The notes: generated from the letters alone by a model not told the origin. A stretch of 8,382 nt of DNA from an uncultured bacterium (GCA_937889645.1 CALBZE010000136.1:1-8382); one strand, 5' to 3'. Counted from the stretch's first letter, positions 1 to 8,365 are shown. Program-made: numbers and translations.

Positions 1-2177
1 TCGGCGTGGCCAAGCTCCTGGAAGGCGACGACGTCGACACGACGCTCACGGCGACGTACGCCCGCGTCCTCTCGCCGACGTACGCGGCGCCCGAGCAGTT
101 CTCCGGCGAGGCGGTGACGACCGCGACGGACGTGTACGGCCTCGGCGGTCTCCTGTACGAGCTGCTGGCCGGAACGCCACCGCGCGAGATCGCCGCGGGC
201 GGTAGCCCGGCGGCCTGGACGGCGGCGTTCGAGGGCGACGTCGTGCCTCCGTCCGTGGTCGTGCGGCGCAAGACGCAGCGGCCAGCGACGTTGGACCCGA
301 CGGTCTCAACTGACTTCTCGAAGTCGGACGGTCCGGAGTCGGGCGGCCGTGGGCCCGTCCCCTTCGCCACCGTCCCGGCTCGCCGGATCGTCGGCGACCT
401 CGATGCGATTTGCCTCCGCGCCCTCGAGCGCGACCCGGCGCGGCGCTACGCCGCCATCGAGCGGCTGCGCGACGACGTGGCGCGCCACCTCGCCGGCCTC
501 CCCGTCGAGGCTCGGCTCCCCACGTTCCGGTATCGTGCGGCCAAGTTCGTGCGCCGAAACGCCGTCGCCGTGGCCGCGGGGACGGCCGTGCTCCTCAGCC
601 TGGTCGCCGGGCTGGGTGCGGCGAGCTGGCAGGCGCGCCGGGCGGAGCGCGCGCTCGGCGTCTCGGAGGAGCTCGTCGACTACCTGGTCGGGTTGTTCGA
701 GGCGAGCGACCCGGAGATGGCCCAGGGTCGTACCGTCACCGCCCGGGAGCTCCTGGAAGAGGGGACGCTACGGGCCGGCCAGCTCGACGATCGCCCGGCC
801 GTCCAACTCCGCCTCCTGGATGCGATGGCCCGCGCCTATCTCGGTCTGGGCGATTACGCACGCGCGGATTCCCTGGCAACGCTCGCCCTCGAGCGCGAGC
901 GGGAGCTCAACGGCACGGGTCGCGCGGCCTACGCCGATCGGCTCTTCACGCTCGCCCGCACGCGTCGTGCGCTCGGGGAGGTCGTCGAGGCGGAGGGCCT
1001 CATGCGCGAGGCGCTCGAAATCCGGCGTCGCACCCTCGGCGCCGGGCACGACCGGACGACCCAGGCGATGATCGAGCTGGCCTACATCCTCCACGAGCGC
1101 CGGGGGTTCGCCGAGTCCGAGGCCATCTCCCGCGAGGCGCTCGACGCCCGCATCGCCCGCTATGGCCCCGTTGACGAGCGCGTCGCGGAAGCACTCAATG
1201 CGCGGGCCACGATCCTATGGTACTCGGGCATCGACCTCCCGGGCGCCGAGCAGCTCTACCGCGACGCCGTCCGGGTGTACGAGCAGGTACGGGGACCCGA
1301 CGACCCTGAGGTCGCGCACGCGCTTCTCAACCTCGCCGGCCTGCTCCCCCTCGTCGGGAAGGCCGCGGAGGCCGAGGCGGCGGCCCGGCGCGCGATCGAG
1401 ATCCGTCGCGCCGTCTATGGCGAAGACCACCCGGAGACGGTCCACGCGCACAACACACTCGCTCGCGCGATCCAGATGCAGGGCAGGCTCGCCGAAGCTC
1501 GGGAGATCTACTACGAACTCCTTCGCCGCTACGCCGACCTGTACGGCGACAAGGACCACCCCCTCGTCTCCCATGTGACCAACAACCTTAGCGCGACGTT
1601 CTACGACGCGGGCGTCCTCGACTCGGCCGAGCACTACCTCCGCCGGGCGCTCGAGATGCGCGTCCGGCTCTACGGCATGATGGACGCCACCGTCGCTATG
1701 TACTACCACAACCTCGGCAGCCTCCTCCGCGCCAAAGGCGACCTCGCCGCCGCGGAGCCCGTGCTCGCCGAGGGGTATCGCCTCCGCAGCGCGGTACACG
1801 GCGCGGACAACCTCAACGCGCTCCGGACCGGCGCGATGTACGGAAGCCTCCTCGCCGACCTGGGTAAGCTCGACGAGGCCGAAGCTCTCCTTCGCGACAT
1901 CCTCGAGCGGCAGCAAGTGCCCGCAGCCGAGGGCACGTTGGACGCCGCCATCACCATGGGCTTCCTCGCCGGCGTCCTCGCCAGCCGCGGCGCCCACGCC
2001 GAGGCCGAGTCCTACTACCTCCCTGCTCTCGAGATGCTACGCGACCGGATGCCCCCGACCCACCCCCGCCGCCGCGAGGTCGCCAACGGTCTCGCCGCCC
2101 TCTACGAGGCCTCGGGGCGCCCGGCCGATGCCGCCCGGATCCGGCAGGAGGAACAGAACGCCGCAGCTGACCCCTGA
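1..2177 (+). CDS. Membrane Ser/Thr protein kinase with C-terminal TPR region (5' truncated)
   Basis: Seen: the reading frame is open from the first base, and the first codons read (F)-G-V-A-K-L-L, so the window starts within the DFG motif. The ATP-binding lobe and catalytic HRD loop lie upstream. Counting from the Val codon at base 6, the activation segment ends in Y-A-A-P-E (residues 26-30). The D-V-Y-G-L-G helix-F motif is at 42-47 and the late kinase Arg motif D-P-A-R-R-Y at 143-148. One hydrophobic helix (about 186-207) is followed by W-Q-A-R-R-A-E-R. Residues about 225-715 are helical repeats rich in A-L-E-I-R-R, Y-G-x-D-H-P and A-E-A motifs, typical of kinesin-light-chain-like TPR_10/TPR_12. 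Known: PknB-type kinases of this plan phosphorylate cytoplasmic Ser/Thr and use the exported TPRs for protein contacts or sensing. The GTG at base 6 is not the true start. The last residues and stop lie in the heptad array at 2172-2291. The target is unknown. Confidence 0.93.
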   Translation, partial: GVAKLLEGDDVDTTLTATYARVLSPTYAAPEQFSGEAVTTATDVYGLGGLLYELLAGTPPREIAAGGSPAAWTAAFEGDVVPPSVVVRRKTQRPATLDPTVSTDFSKSDGPESGGRGPVPFATVPARRIVGDLDAICLRALERDPARRYAAIERLRDDVARHLAGLPVEARLPTFRYRAAKFVRRNAVAVAAGTAVLLSLVAGLGAASWQARRAERALGVSEELVDYLVGLFEASDPEMAQGRTVTARELLEEGTLRAGQLDDRPAVQLRLLDAMARAYLGLGDYARADSLATLALERERELNGTGRAAYADRLFTLARTRRALGEVVEAEGLMREALEIRRRTLGAGHDRTTQAMIELAYILHERRGFAESEAISREALDARIARYGPVDERVAEALNARATILWYSGIDLPGAEQLYRDAVRVYEQVRGPDDPEVAHALLNLAGLLPLVGKAAEAEAAARRAIEIRRAVYGEDHPETVHAHNTLARAIQMQGRLAEAREIYYELLRRYADLYGDKDHPLVSHVTNNLSATFYDAGVLDSAEHYLRRALEMRVRLYGMMDATVAMYYHNLGSLLRAKGDLAAAEPVLAEGYRLRSAVHGADNLNALRTGAMYGSLLADLGKLDEAEALLRDILERQQVPAAEGTLDAAITMGFLAGVLASRGAHAEAESYYLPALEMLRDRMPPTHPRRREVANGLAALYEASGRPADAARIRQEEQNAAADP

Positions 2178-2291
2178 TCCCCGACCCCCTGAGCCGCGAC
2201 CCCCGGGCCCTGAGCCCTGAGCCCTGAGCCCCAGGCCCTGACACCTGACACCTGACACCTGAAACCTGAAACCCCGACACCTAACCCTGAT
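2172..2291. repeat. Degenerate heptanucleotide tandem array (consensus CCCTGAN / ACCTGAN)
   Basis: Twelve 7-bp units run in register from 2208 to 2291: CCCTGAG three times, then CCCCAGG, CCCTGAC, ACCTGAC twice, ACCTGAA twice, ACCCCGA, CACCTAA and CCCTGAT. Weaker units, with one slip of register, extend back to 2172 (CCCTGAT at 2172, CCCTGAG at 2187). The stop codon of the kinase gene (TGA, 2175-2177) lies inside the first unit. The array ends about 70 bp before the small peptide gene. Cyanobacterial short tandemly repeated repeats (STRRs) are also heptanucleotide and intergenic; that comparison is analogy, not homology. Function is unknown. The variation of unit sequence along the array suggests expansion by slippage followed by decay. 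Confidence 0.85.
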
Positions 2292-2349
2292 CGAATCCAC
2301 AACCCTTTTCCGTATGGTCCCTATGAGGACCCCTGACCACCAAGCACCG

Positions 2350-2354
2350 AAGGA
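2350..2354 (+). promoter_or_regulatory. Ribosome binding site of the small peptide gene
   Basis: AAGGA lies 9 nt before the ATG at 2364. It supports a real translation start for a gene short enough to be missed by ordinary gene calling. No convincing -35/-10 pair is visible between the end of the heptad array and this site. Confidence 0.6.
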
Positions 2355-2363
2355 TTTCCCTAC

Positions 2364-2516
2364 ATGACGTCCATCGATGAAACGAACACACCCGCCGAGG
2401 CAGCGCCGCGCGCCCGAGAGGAAGCCAACCGCCGCCCCTACGCGCCGCCGCGCCTGGAGCGCCTGGGCGAATGGAGCGCTCTCACGCTCCAGCAGAGCGT
2501 GCTGATCTTTCCGTAG
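2364..2516 (+). CDS. Small peptide with lasso/RRE-type RiPP leader motif (putative precursor)
   Basis: Seen: a 50-residue open frame with AAGGA 9 nt upstream. The N-terminal half is polar (Glu/Ala/Arg/Thr). Residues 25-41 read P-Y-A-P-P-R-L-E-R-L-G-E-W-S-A-L-T, followed by a 9-residue tail, L-Q-Q-S-V-L-I-F-P. Known: lasso peptide leaders carry Y-x-x-P-x-L-x-x-x-G and a Thr two residues before the core. The Tyr and Pro bind the RRE protein B1, and the Thr is needed by the B2 protease and C cyclase. Y26, P29, L31, G35 and T41 all fit. Odd: if cleavage follows L42 the core is only eight residues (Q43-P50), starts with Gln, and has no Asp or Glu to close the usual macrolactam ring. No RRE, protease or cyclase gene is in the window. 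It may be an orphan precursor served in trans, a different RiPP class using the same leader, or a degenerate copy. A hairpin follows at 2533-2562. Confidence 0.7.
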   Translation: MTSIDETNTPAEAAPRAREEANRRPYAPPRLERLGEWSALTLQQSVLIFP

Positions 2517-2532
2517 CTCGCGGGACTCTGCT

Positions 2533-2562
2533 CTGGCCGCCCTCGATTCGCATGGCGGCCAG
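2533..2562 (+). terminator. Stem-loop after the small peptide gene, terminator-like without a T-run
   Basis: CTGGCCGCC (2533-2541) pairs perfectly with GGCGGCCAG (2554-2562), a 9-bp stem with a 12-nt loop starting 17 nt after the peptide stop codon. There is no T-tract, so it may stop transcription weakly, protect the peptide mRNA's 3' end, or shape the leader of the lipoprotein gene. It is the only structure I see in the gap between the two genes. Confidence 0.45.
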
Positions 2563-2615
2563 CCACTCCGACCACACGAACCGGATGAGCCGTAATGATG
2601 ACATGTAGGGTTGGA

Positions 2616-4151
2616 ATGCCGGACGGGCGCCCACCGCTGAGGAGAGCGTCGTCGACTCATTGGCTCGCATTGGTGCTCGCAATGGCGCTGGCGGCTTGCG
2701 CGGACGAGCAGCCGACCGCGCCATCGAAGACCGACCCAACCGCGCCGTCGGACTCGACCGATCCCCCGCGACGCACGTTCGGGCTCGTCGAGATCACGAT
2801 CACCGGGATCGGCGACGGCTCCGCGCCTCGATCGAGCGCGGTCAGCGCGTCGTCGCTCGCCGATCTCGAGGCCGCGCGCCGCGCGGCCATCGCGGCTGGG
2901 AACGGCGCCCGCCGTCATGCCCTGACGCCCCCCTCTGGCGTCGGCGGGGACGGCACGATCCAGCTCGAGCTGCTCTCGACGGGCAGCTTCACCATCGGCA
3001 CCCGGGGCGCCGGCGGCGTGCGATACATCTCCGCCACGTACCGGGTCCGGAATGCACAGGAGGACGGCACGCCGTACGGCACGGCTCGCCAGAACCTCAC
3101 CTTCCTCGCCGTGGCGACGAGCGGCACCCTCGGCGGGACCGCGATCTCTAAACTCCGTCGCTTCGAGGGCTCGGCCGCCGAGAGCTCGATCGCGGCCACG
3201 ATCGTTCCCACGGGCGCGGTCCGGCTGGACCCCGCGCGGGGGGAGGTCGTCCCCGCCGCGTCCGACGTCCTGCAGGTCCTGCTCGAGGCCGAGGTCCAGG
3301 CCATCGATCTGACGAATCACCCCGGCATCGTCTCGGTCATGCCTTACGGCTTCGTCGTGAGCAACCCGAACGACGCGGCGAGTCGGGCCCTTCCGGCCGA
3401 CCCGGAGCCGGACCAGTTCGACGGCCTTGTGACGTTTGCCTTCAAGGTCCCGCTCCAGGACTCGGCGAAGGCCGATCCCTACACGGTCAGCTTCATGTTC
3501 CTCGCCGTCGACGACGACGAGGTCCGCATCACGCAATCGCTCGAGGAGCAGACACCGGAGGGCGAAGCGGCGTTCGTCGCGCGGGCGACCGCGTTGAACG
3601 CCACGCTCGTCACCGTGCTTCCGGGGAGCACGTACGAGGGAGAAGGCGTGCGCCCGATCTGCAGCGCCCGGATCGCCGGGACCGCGGAATCGCCGTCGAG
3701 CTACCTGGTCGACGAATGCGAGGACGGCGCCCGGAGCTGGCTCGGCCTGGTCGATACGAGTTGGAGCTCGCCTGGGAACTGGCTCCCGGCCGGCGTCCCG
3801 ACGGCCATCGACACCGTTCAGATCCCCATGGCGGCCAACAAGCCGGTCCTGACGGGCCCTGCCACGGTTGCCGGACTCGGCGTCGCCGACGGGATGTCCC
3901 TCGACCTGGGCGCCTACGACCTGACGGTCACGGGCAAGGTCGAGGTCGGGAGCGCCGGCGGGATGGTGACCGGAACCACCGGTCGGCTGATCCTCGAGGG
4001 GATCGGCCCCACCACGGTGGGCGGCCGCCTGCCCCGCGTGATCGTGAAGGGCGACTACACCCTCGCGGGCCAGGCCGAGCTCAAGGGCGAGTTGGTCGTC
4101 GACTCCGGCAAGCTCTACAACGCCGGCCACCGGCTCATCATCTCCAACTGA
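2616..4151 (+). CDS. Secreted lipoprotein with C-terminal beta-repeat (stalk-like) region
   Basis: Seen: from the ATG at 2616 the protein is 511 residues. The N-terminus is basic (R-R at 9-10), then hydrophobic, ending in the lipobox L-A-A-C with Cys28 (codon 2697-2699). I chose this start because it gives a compact lipoprotein signal and has TAGGG 5-9 nt upstream; ATGs at 2595 and 2598 would add seven residues. Ala at +2 after the Cys predicts outer-membrane sorting by the Lol rule. A Pro/Ser/Thr/Asp linker follows, then a large soluble region without recognised motifs. The last ~130 residues begin W-S-S-P-G-N-W-L-P-A-G-V-P and continue as short beta-strand repeats (V-A-G-L-G-V, L-D-L-G-A-Y-D-L-T-V-T-G), like the N-W-x-x-G-x-V-P modules of bacterial surface beta-helix proteins. 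It ends 15 nt before the first fibre gene, so co-transcription is likely. I infer a surface or anchoring role; no enzyme function is visible. Confidence 0.82.
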   Translation: MPDGRPPLRRASSTHWLALVLAMALAACADEQPTAPSKTDPTAPSDSTDPPRRTFGLVEITITGIGDGSAPRSSAVSASSLADLEAARRAAIAAGNGARRHALTPPSGVGGDGTIQLELLSTGSFTIGTRGAGGVRYISATYRVRNAQEDGTPYGTARQNLTFLAVATSGTLGGTAISKLRRFEGSAAESSIAATIVPTGAVRLDPARGEVVPAASDVLQVLLEAEVQAIDLTNHPGIVSVMPYGFVVSNPNDAASRALPADPEPDQFDGLVTFAFKVPLQDSAKADPYTVSFMFLAVDDDEVRITQSLEEQTPEGEAAFVARATALNATLVTVLPGSTYEGEGVRPICSARIAGTAESPSSYLVDECEDGARSWLGLVDTSWSSPGNWLPAGVPTAIDTVQIPMAANKPVLTGPATVAGLGVADGMSLDLGAYDLTVTGKVEVGSAGGMVTGTTGRLILEGIGPTTVGGRLPRVIVKGDYTLAGQAELKGELVVDSGKLYNAGHRLIISN

Positions 4152-4166
4152 ACCGTCGAGGGAGAC

Positions 4167-5477
<1,311 letters not shown>

Positions 5478-5540
5478 CGGGTCAGCCACATCGCCGTTTC
5501 CCGTTCGAACACAGGCACGACCTGAATAAGCGAGGCAGAG

Positions 5541-6803
5541 ATGAGATCAGTTCTTCGTATCGCGCTCCTCACCGCGGGGATCGTCTTCGGCGTGGAGGCC
5601 GTGGCGCATGCCCAGCAGCCCGACTCGGTTTTCGTCGTTCGCCATCAGGGCAAGAGGCTGCTCCGCTTGAACACCGATGGCGGCTTCTTCGTGCAGGGGG
5701 AGGACGGAGTCGGCCAGATCCCGGTCGAGGGGGCCGGCACCCGCATGATGTGGTACCCCGCGCGCGGGGCGTTCCGCGCGGGTGTGCTGACTCCCGATTG
5801 CTGCGCGAATTATTGGGACGCGGCCCAGATCGGCTATGGCTCTGTAGCACTGGGTGTGAACGCCTTGGCCAGCGGGGACGTGTCCTTCGCGGTCGGGCAC
5901 TCCGCGGCGGCGACGGGCCCCGGGTCGGTCGCTCTGGGGCCGTTCAGCATCGCATCAGGGGATACATCTTTCGCGATCATGGGCTCGGCGACGGGGCGGG
6001 GCACGGTTGCGATCGGCCTTCGATCCGTTGCCGAAGGCGAATATTCGGTGGCCGTCGGCGTAGGCGCGGTTGCCACCGACGAAGTGACGACTGCGATCGG
6101 ACCAGGGGCCTATGCCACCGGCTATGCGACGACCGCTTTGGGTGCGGGCAGTCGTGCATCTGGCCTTCACTCCATCGCCATCGGATGGAATGCCGCCACG
6201 AACTGGAAACGCGGCGCGATCGTCTTCTCCGACTACTGCAGCGAACTCCCGAGTGACAGCGTTTATGCGACGGACGATAACCAGTTCGTCGTGCGCGCCT
6301 GCGGCGGGTACAAGCTCTACACCGACGCGGCCTCGACCACCGGCGTGGAGGTCGCGCCTGGCGGCGGTTCGTGGAGCAGCATCTCCGACGTGAACCGCAA
6401 GGAGAACTTCGAGCCCCTCGACGGCGAGGTGGTGCTGCGGCGGCTGCGCGAGGTGCCCGTCACGACGTGGAACTACAGGACGCAGGACGCCTCTATCCGC
6501 CACGCGGGTCCGACCGCGCAGGACTTCTATGCGGCCTTCGGGCTGGGCGAGAGCGAGCAGTTGATCAACACGGTCGACATCGACGGGATCAACATGGCCG
6601 CGATCAAGGCGCTCGAGGAGCGGACCACGCGGCAGCAGGAGCGGATCGAGGCCCTGGAGGAGCAGACCGACCGGCAACGGGCGCGTATCGAAGAACTCGA
6701 GGCGGAACTCGCCGAACATCGGCGGCGAATCGAAATGCTCGAAAAGCGAGCGGAGCGACTCGAGCAGCTCCGCCGGGACTCGAACGGCGCGCCGAGGATG
6801 TAG
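5541..6803 (+). CDS. Secreted fibre protein 2: YadA-like head repeats plus peptidase S74 chaperone domain
   Basis: Seen: 420 residues, paralogous to the gene 63 nt upstream. GAGG lies 5 nt before the start. The signal peptide ends near A-H-A|Q-Q (24-25). A shared N-terminal module (D-S-V-F-V, L-R-L-N-x-D-G-G-F, M-W-Y-P-A-R-G-A-F-R-A-G) precedes nine head repeats at 98-220, for example G-Y-G-S-V-A-L-G-V-N-A-L-A-S. These are more regular than in the paralogue. Cys87, Cys88, Cys233 and Cys254 are conserved. In the S74 domain, Ser282/Asp283 is the predicted cut and Lys287 the dyad Lys, with His321 downstream. The coiled coil (about 354-412) is uninterrupted, unlike the first copy, and the end lacks the Gly-Gln-Ala tail. 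Role: a self-processed trimeric surface or secreted fibre. It might form heterotrimers with protein 1, because the trimerising domains are nearly identical (inference). Confidence 0.9.
   Translation: MRSVLRIALLTAGIVFGVEAVAHAQQPDSVFVVRHQGKRLLRLNTDGGFFVQGEDGVGQIPVEGAGTRMMWYPARGAFRAGVLTPDCCANYWDAAQIGYGSVALGVNALASGDVSFAVGHSAAATGPGSVALGPFSIASGDTSFAIMGSATGRGTVAIGLRSVAEGEYSVAVGVGAVATDEVTTAIGPGAYATGYATTALGAGSRASGLHSIAIGWNAATNWKRGAIVFSDYCSELPSDSVYATDDNQFVVRACGGYKLYTDAASTTGVEVAPGGGSWSSISDVNRKENFEPLDGEVVLRRLREVPVTTWNYRTQDASIRHAGPTAQDFYAAFGLGESEQLINTVDIDGINMAAIKALEERTTRQQERIEALEEQTDRQRARIEELEAELAEHRRRIEMLEKRAERLEQLRRDSNGAPRM
6360..6636 (+). repeat. Direct repeat copy B: 277-bp perfect identity over the S74 domain
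   Basis: Second copy of the block at 4989-5265, in the same orientation and reading frame. The two copies lie 1371 bp apart, so recombination between them would delete or duplicate one gene's worth of DNA, leaving a hybrid with the head of one gene and the chaperone of the other. Confidence 0.93.
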
Positions 6804-6863
6804 CCGGTTCAATGCGCCCCTGATCGGCGGCGGCCGACGGGTGAGCCGACCGGGCCGGAAGGT

Positions 6864-6891
6864 GCCGACGGGAGGGATGCCTCCCGTCGGC
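6864..6891 (+). terminator. Perfect 12-bp GC-rich hairpin between fibre gene 2 and the next gene
   Basis: The arm GCCGACGGGAGG (6864-6875) pairs fully with CCTCCCGTCGGC (6880-6891) around the tetraloop GATG (6876-6879). It starts 60 nt after the stop of fibre gene 2 and ends 36 nt before the next ATG. It lacks a T-run, so it may be a high-GC-style terminator, an mRNA-stabilising 3' end, or an element in the 5' leader of the downstream gene. Confidence 0.65.
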
Positions 6892-6914
6892 GGGCCTGGA
6901 CAGACGTTCCAACT

Positions 6915-6923
6915 AGAGGGAGG
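6915..6923 (+). promoter_or_regulatory. Ribosome binding site that fixes the start at 6928
   Basis: AGAGGGAGG lies 4 nt before the ATG at 6928. The same frame is open from a GTG at 6841, but that start has no such site and would put the 6864-6891 hairpin inside the coding region, so the ATG is preferred. Confidence 0.65.
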
Positions 6924-6927
6924 CGCA

Positions 6928-7848
6928 ATGTTCCAGCTCACTTCGGATCTCCTCGAGCGGCTCTGCGCCATCAACCACTTCCCCGTCCCGACCGGGGGCA
7001 TGGTCTTCTTCGGGCTGCGCGGTTGCCTCCCCGCCGACCCGGACGACCATGCCTTCGCCGCCGAGCGGCGGCTCGTCGCCACGCCGGTCGATTACACCAC
7101 GCCTCGATGTACCCTCGGCCAGTGGCTCCCCGCCGAAGGCAGAGTCGCAGTCTACCCCGGGAGCACGGTTCCCCACCTGCGTTACGTCCAGAGCGCGCTC
7201 GAGCAGGGCGGCACCGGCGCGAACCAGCTCCTGACCGGGTACTATCCCGATTACCGTCGGGGTCAACACAAGGCTGGCACGACCAGCGCCCACGACGCGT
7301 TCCGCCAAACGCGCGGCCGCCCCATCCGCCGCTCCGCCGACGACCTCGACTTCGACAACGACGACCGTGTCGAGATCACCAACGCCTACGACAATCTGCA
7401 CGCCGCCTGGTGCACCGGGATCGACCACGCATACTTCGCCAGCGCCGGGTGCCAGGTCGTCGTCGGCTACCCCTGCTGCCCCGCCCGCGACGGCCAGCCC
7501 GACACCGGGCCGTGGGCCCATTTCCGCGGCGCCTCCTACGAACTGCCGCAACAGGAATTCTCTTATGTCCTCCTCGACGCCCGCGCCGCCGAATCCATTG
7601 CCGATGATGTGGACGCACCCCACTCCGCCCGGCTCCGCTACGGCTCGAAGGGGAACCTCGTCCGCACCGTCCAGGAGGCACTCGCCCACCACGGATACTT
7701 CCCGCACCGCATCGACGGCGACTTCGGCCCGCTCACGCTCGAGGCCGTGCTCGCGTTCCAGGCTGCGGTGCTTGGGCCGCAAGCGGACGACGGGATCGTG
7801 GGGCCGGCGACGGCGGGGGCGTTGGGGATCGATTGGCCGAGTGTGTGA
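6928..7848 (+). CDS. Peptidoglycan-binding-domain protein with L,D-transpeptidase-like S-x-G-C motif
   Basis: Seen: 306 residues. Residues about 235-300 form a PG_binding_1 domain: L-R-Y-G-S-K-G at 236-242, V-Q-E-A-L at 248-252, D-G-D-F-G-P-L-T at 263-270, F-Q-A at 277-279 and D-G-I-V-G-P-A-T at 288-295. The N-terminal region holds F-F-G-L-R-G, C-T-L-G-Q-W, Y-P-G-S-T-V-P, D-N-L-H-A-A (His158) and A-S-A-G-C-Q-V-V-V-G-Y (Cys175). Known: YkuD-type L,D-transpeptidases use a Cys in S-x-G-C with a His before it, so His158 and Cys175 are candidate catalytic residues. Assignment to that family is inference; it could be a separate domain. The N-terminus has no signal peptide, which is unusual for a cell-wall protein and resembles phage lysins. 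The stop is 22 nt before the next gene, suggesting co-transcription. Confidence 0.8.
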   Translation: MFQLTSDLLERLCAINHFPVPTGGMVFFGLRGCLPADPDDHAFAAERRLVATPVDYTTPRCTLGQWLPAEGRVAVYPGSTVPHLRYVQSALEQGGTGANQLLTGYYPDYRRGQHKAGTTSAHDAFRQTRGRPIRRSADDLDFDNDDRVEITNAYDNLHAAWCTGIDHAYFASAGCQVVVGYPCCPARDGQPDTGPWAHFRGASYELPQQEFSYVLLDARAAESIADDVDAPHSARLRYGSKGNLVRTVQEALAHHGYFPHRIDGDFGPLTLEAVLAFQAAVLGPQADDGIVGPATAGALGIDWPSV

Positions 7849-7859
7849 ATGGATCGAAC

Positions 7860-7866
7860 GAGGGAG
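7860..7866 (+). promoter_or_regulatory. Ribosome binding site of the last gene
   Basis: GAGGGAG lies 4 nt before the ATG at 7871. An in-frame GTG at 7841 would overlap the previous gene by 8 bp and has no site of similar quality, so 7871 is the chosen start. Confidence 0.6.
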
Positions 7867-7870
7867 AGAG

Positions 7871-8365
7871 ATGGCTCGGATATTCCACCAGAATATGCTG
7901 AGGTATGGTGCGGGGAACGGCCAACGTCACGAGTCGTACACTCGAGCGTTTCGCCGAGTCCGATACGCTACGGGCGAGGACTATATCATTGCAGGGTTCA
8001 CTGAATTGACCAACGCGAATGAAGTCCTTCGATGCCGTCTTCCCGCCCTTGCCCGGGAGCTGGACCATGGTCTGACGCAATTCGTCGCCATTGCGATTGG
8101 TGTCATGGCGGAAGGGAGGGCTATAAACAGGACTAAGCGCCCTGAATATGTGGGGATAGCTTGGGACCCACGGTACGTGGTCGTGGAGTACGTCGGGAGG
8201 GTGACGAAATCCCTGTATTCTACCGATGTTTGGGACGTACACGCGGTGCAAACCGAAAGGATCGAGGATCACTCCTTACATCTACCGTATGGAGAACCCA
8301 TCGCGGGAGATGTGCGTGGTGTGGGTTACGAGGTATTCTCAAAAGTTGTGGATCGCGTGACTTGA
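7871..8365 (+). CDS. Hypothetical protein, weakly like the N-terminal half of an EEP-fold nuclease
   Basis: Seen: 164 residues from the ATG at 7871 to TGA at 8363-8365. No signal peptide or membrane segment is visible. The N-terminus I-F-H-Q-N-M-L-R-Y-G and the later Y-I-I-A-G-F-T-E-L-T-N resemble the first two motifs of endonuclease/exonuclease/phosphatase enzymes, where the Asn and Glu help bind the metal. A strand-like E-Y-V-G-I-A-W-D-P follows. The usual C-terminal motifs (G-D-x-N and S-D-H) are absent, and the protein is much shorter than the ~250 residues typical of that fold, so it may be truncated, frameshifted or unrelated. Base composition drops: 7981-8040 counts to 47% G+C, against 70% for 7681-7740 in the gene before. 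This suggests transfer from another source. It may be co-transcribed with the upstream peptidoglycan-binding gene. I do not recognise the family with confidence. Confidence 0.6.
   Translation: MARIFHQNMLRYGAGNGQRHESYTRAFRRVRYATGEDYIIAGFTELTNANEVLRCRLPALARELDHGLTQFVAIAIGVMAEGRAINRTKRPEYVGIAWDPRYVVVEYVGRVTKSLYSTDVWDVHAVQTERIEDHSLHLPYGEPIAGDVRGVGYEVFSKVVDRVT

Noticed and set aside
2172..2291. CRISPR array
   Set aside because: The unit is 7 bp and directly tandem, with no spacers of 25-40 bp and no palindromic repeat.
6841..6927. GTG start at 6841 for the peptidoglycan-binding protein
   Set aside because: The added 29 residues have no signal-peptide character, would encode the perfect hairpin, and lack a good ribosome site, whereas 6928 has AGAGGGAGG 4 nt upstream.
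5955..7082. A 375-codon open frame on the - strand under fibre gene 2
   Set aside because: It repeats the same antisense translation as the copy under fibre gene 1 because the DNA is duplicated; this is not independent evidence of coding.
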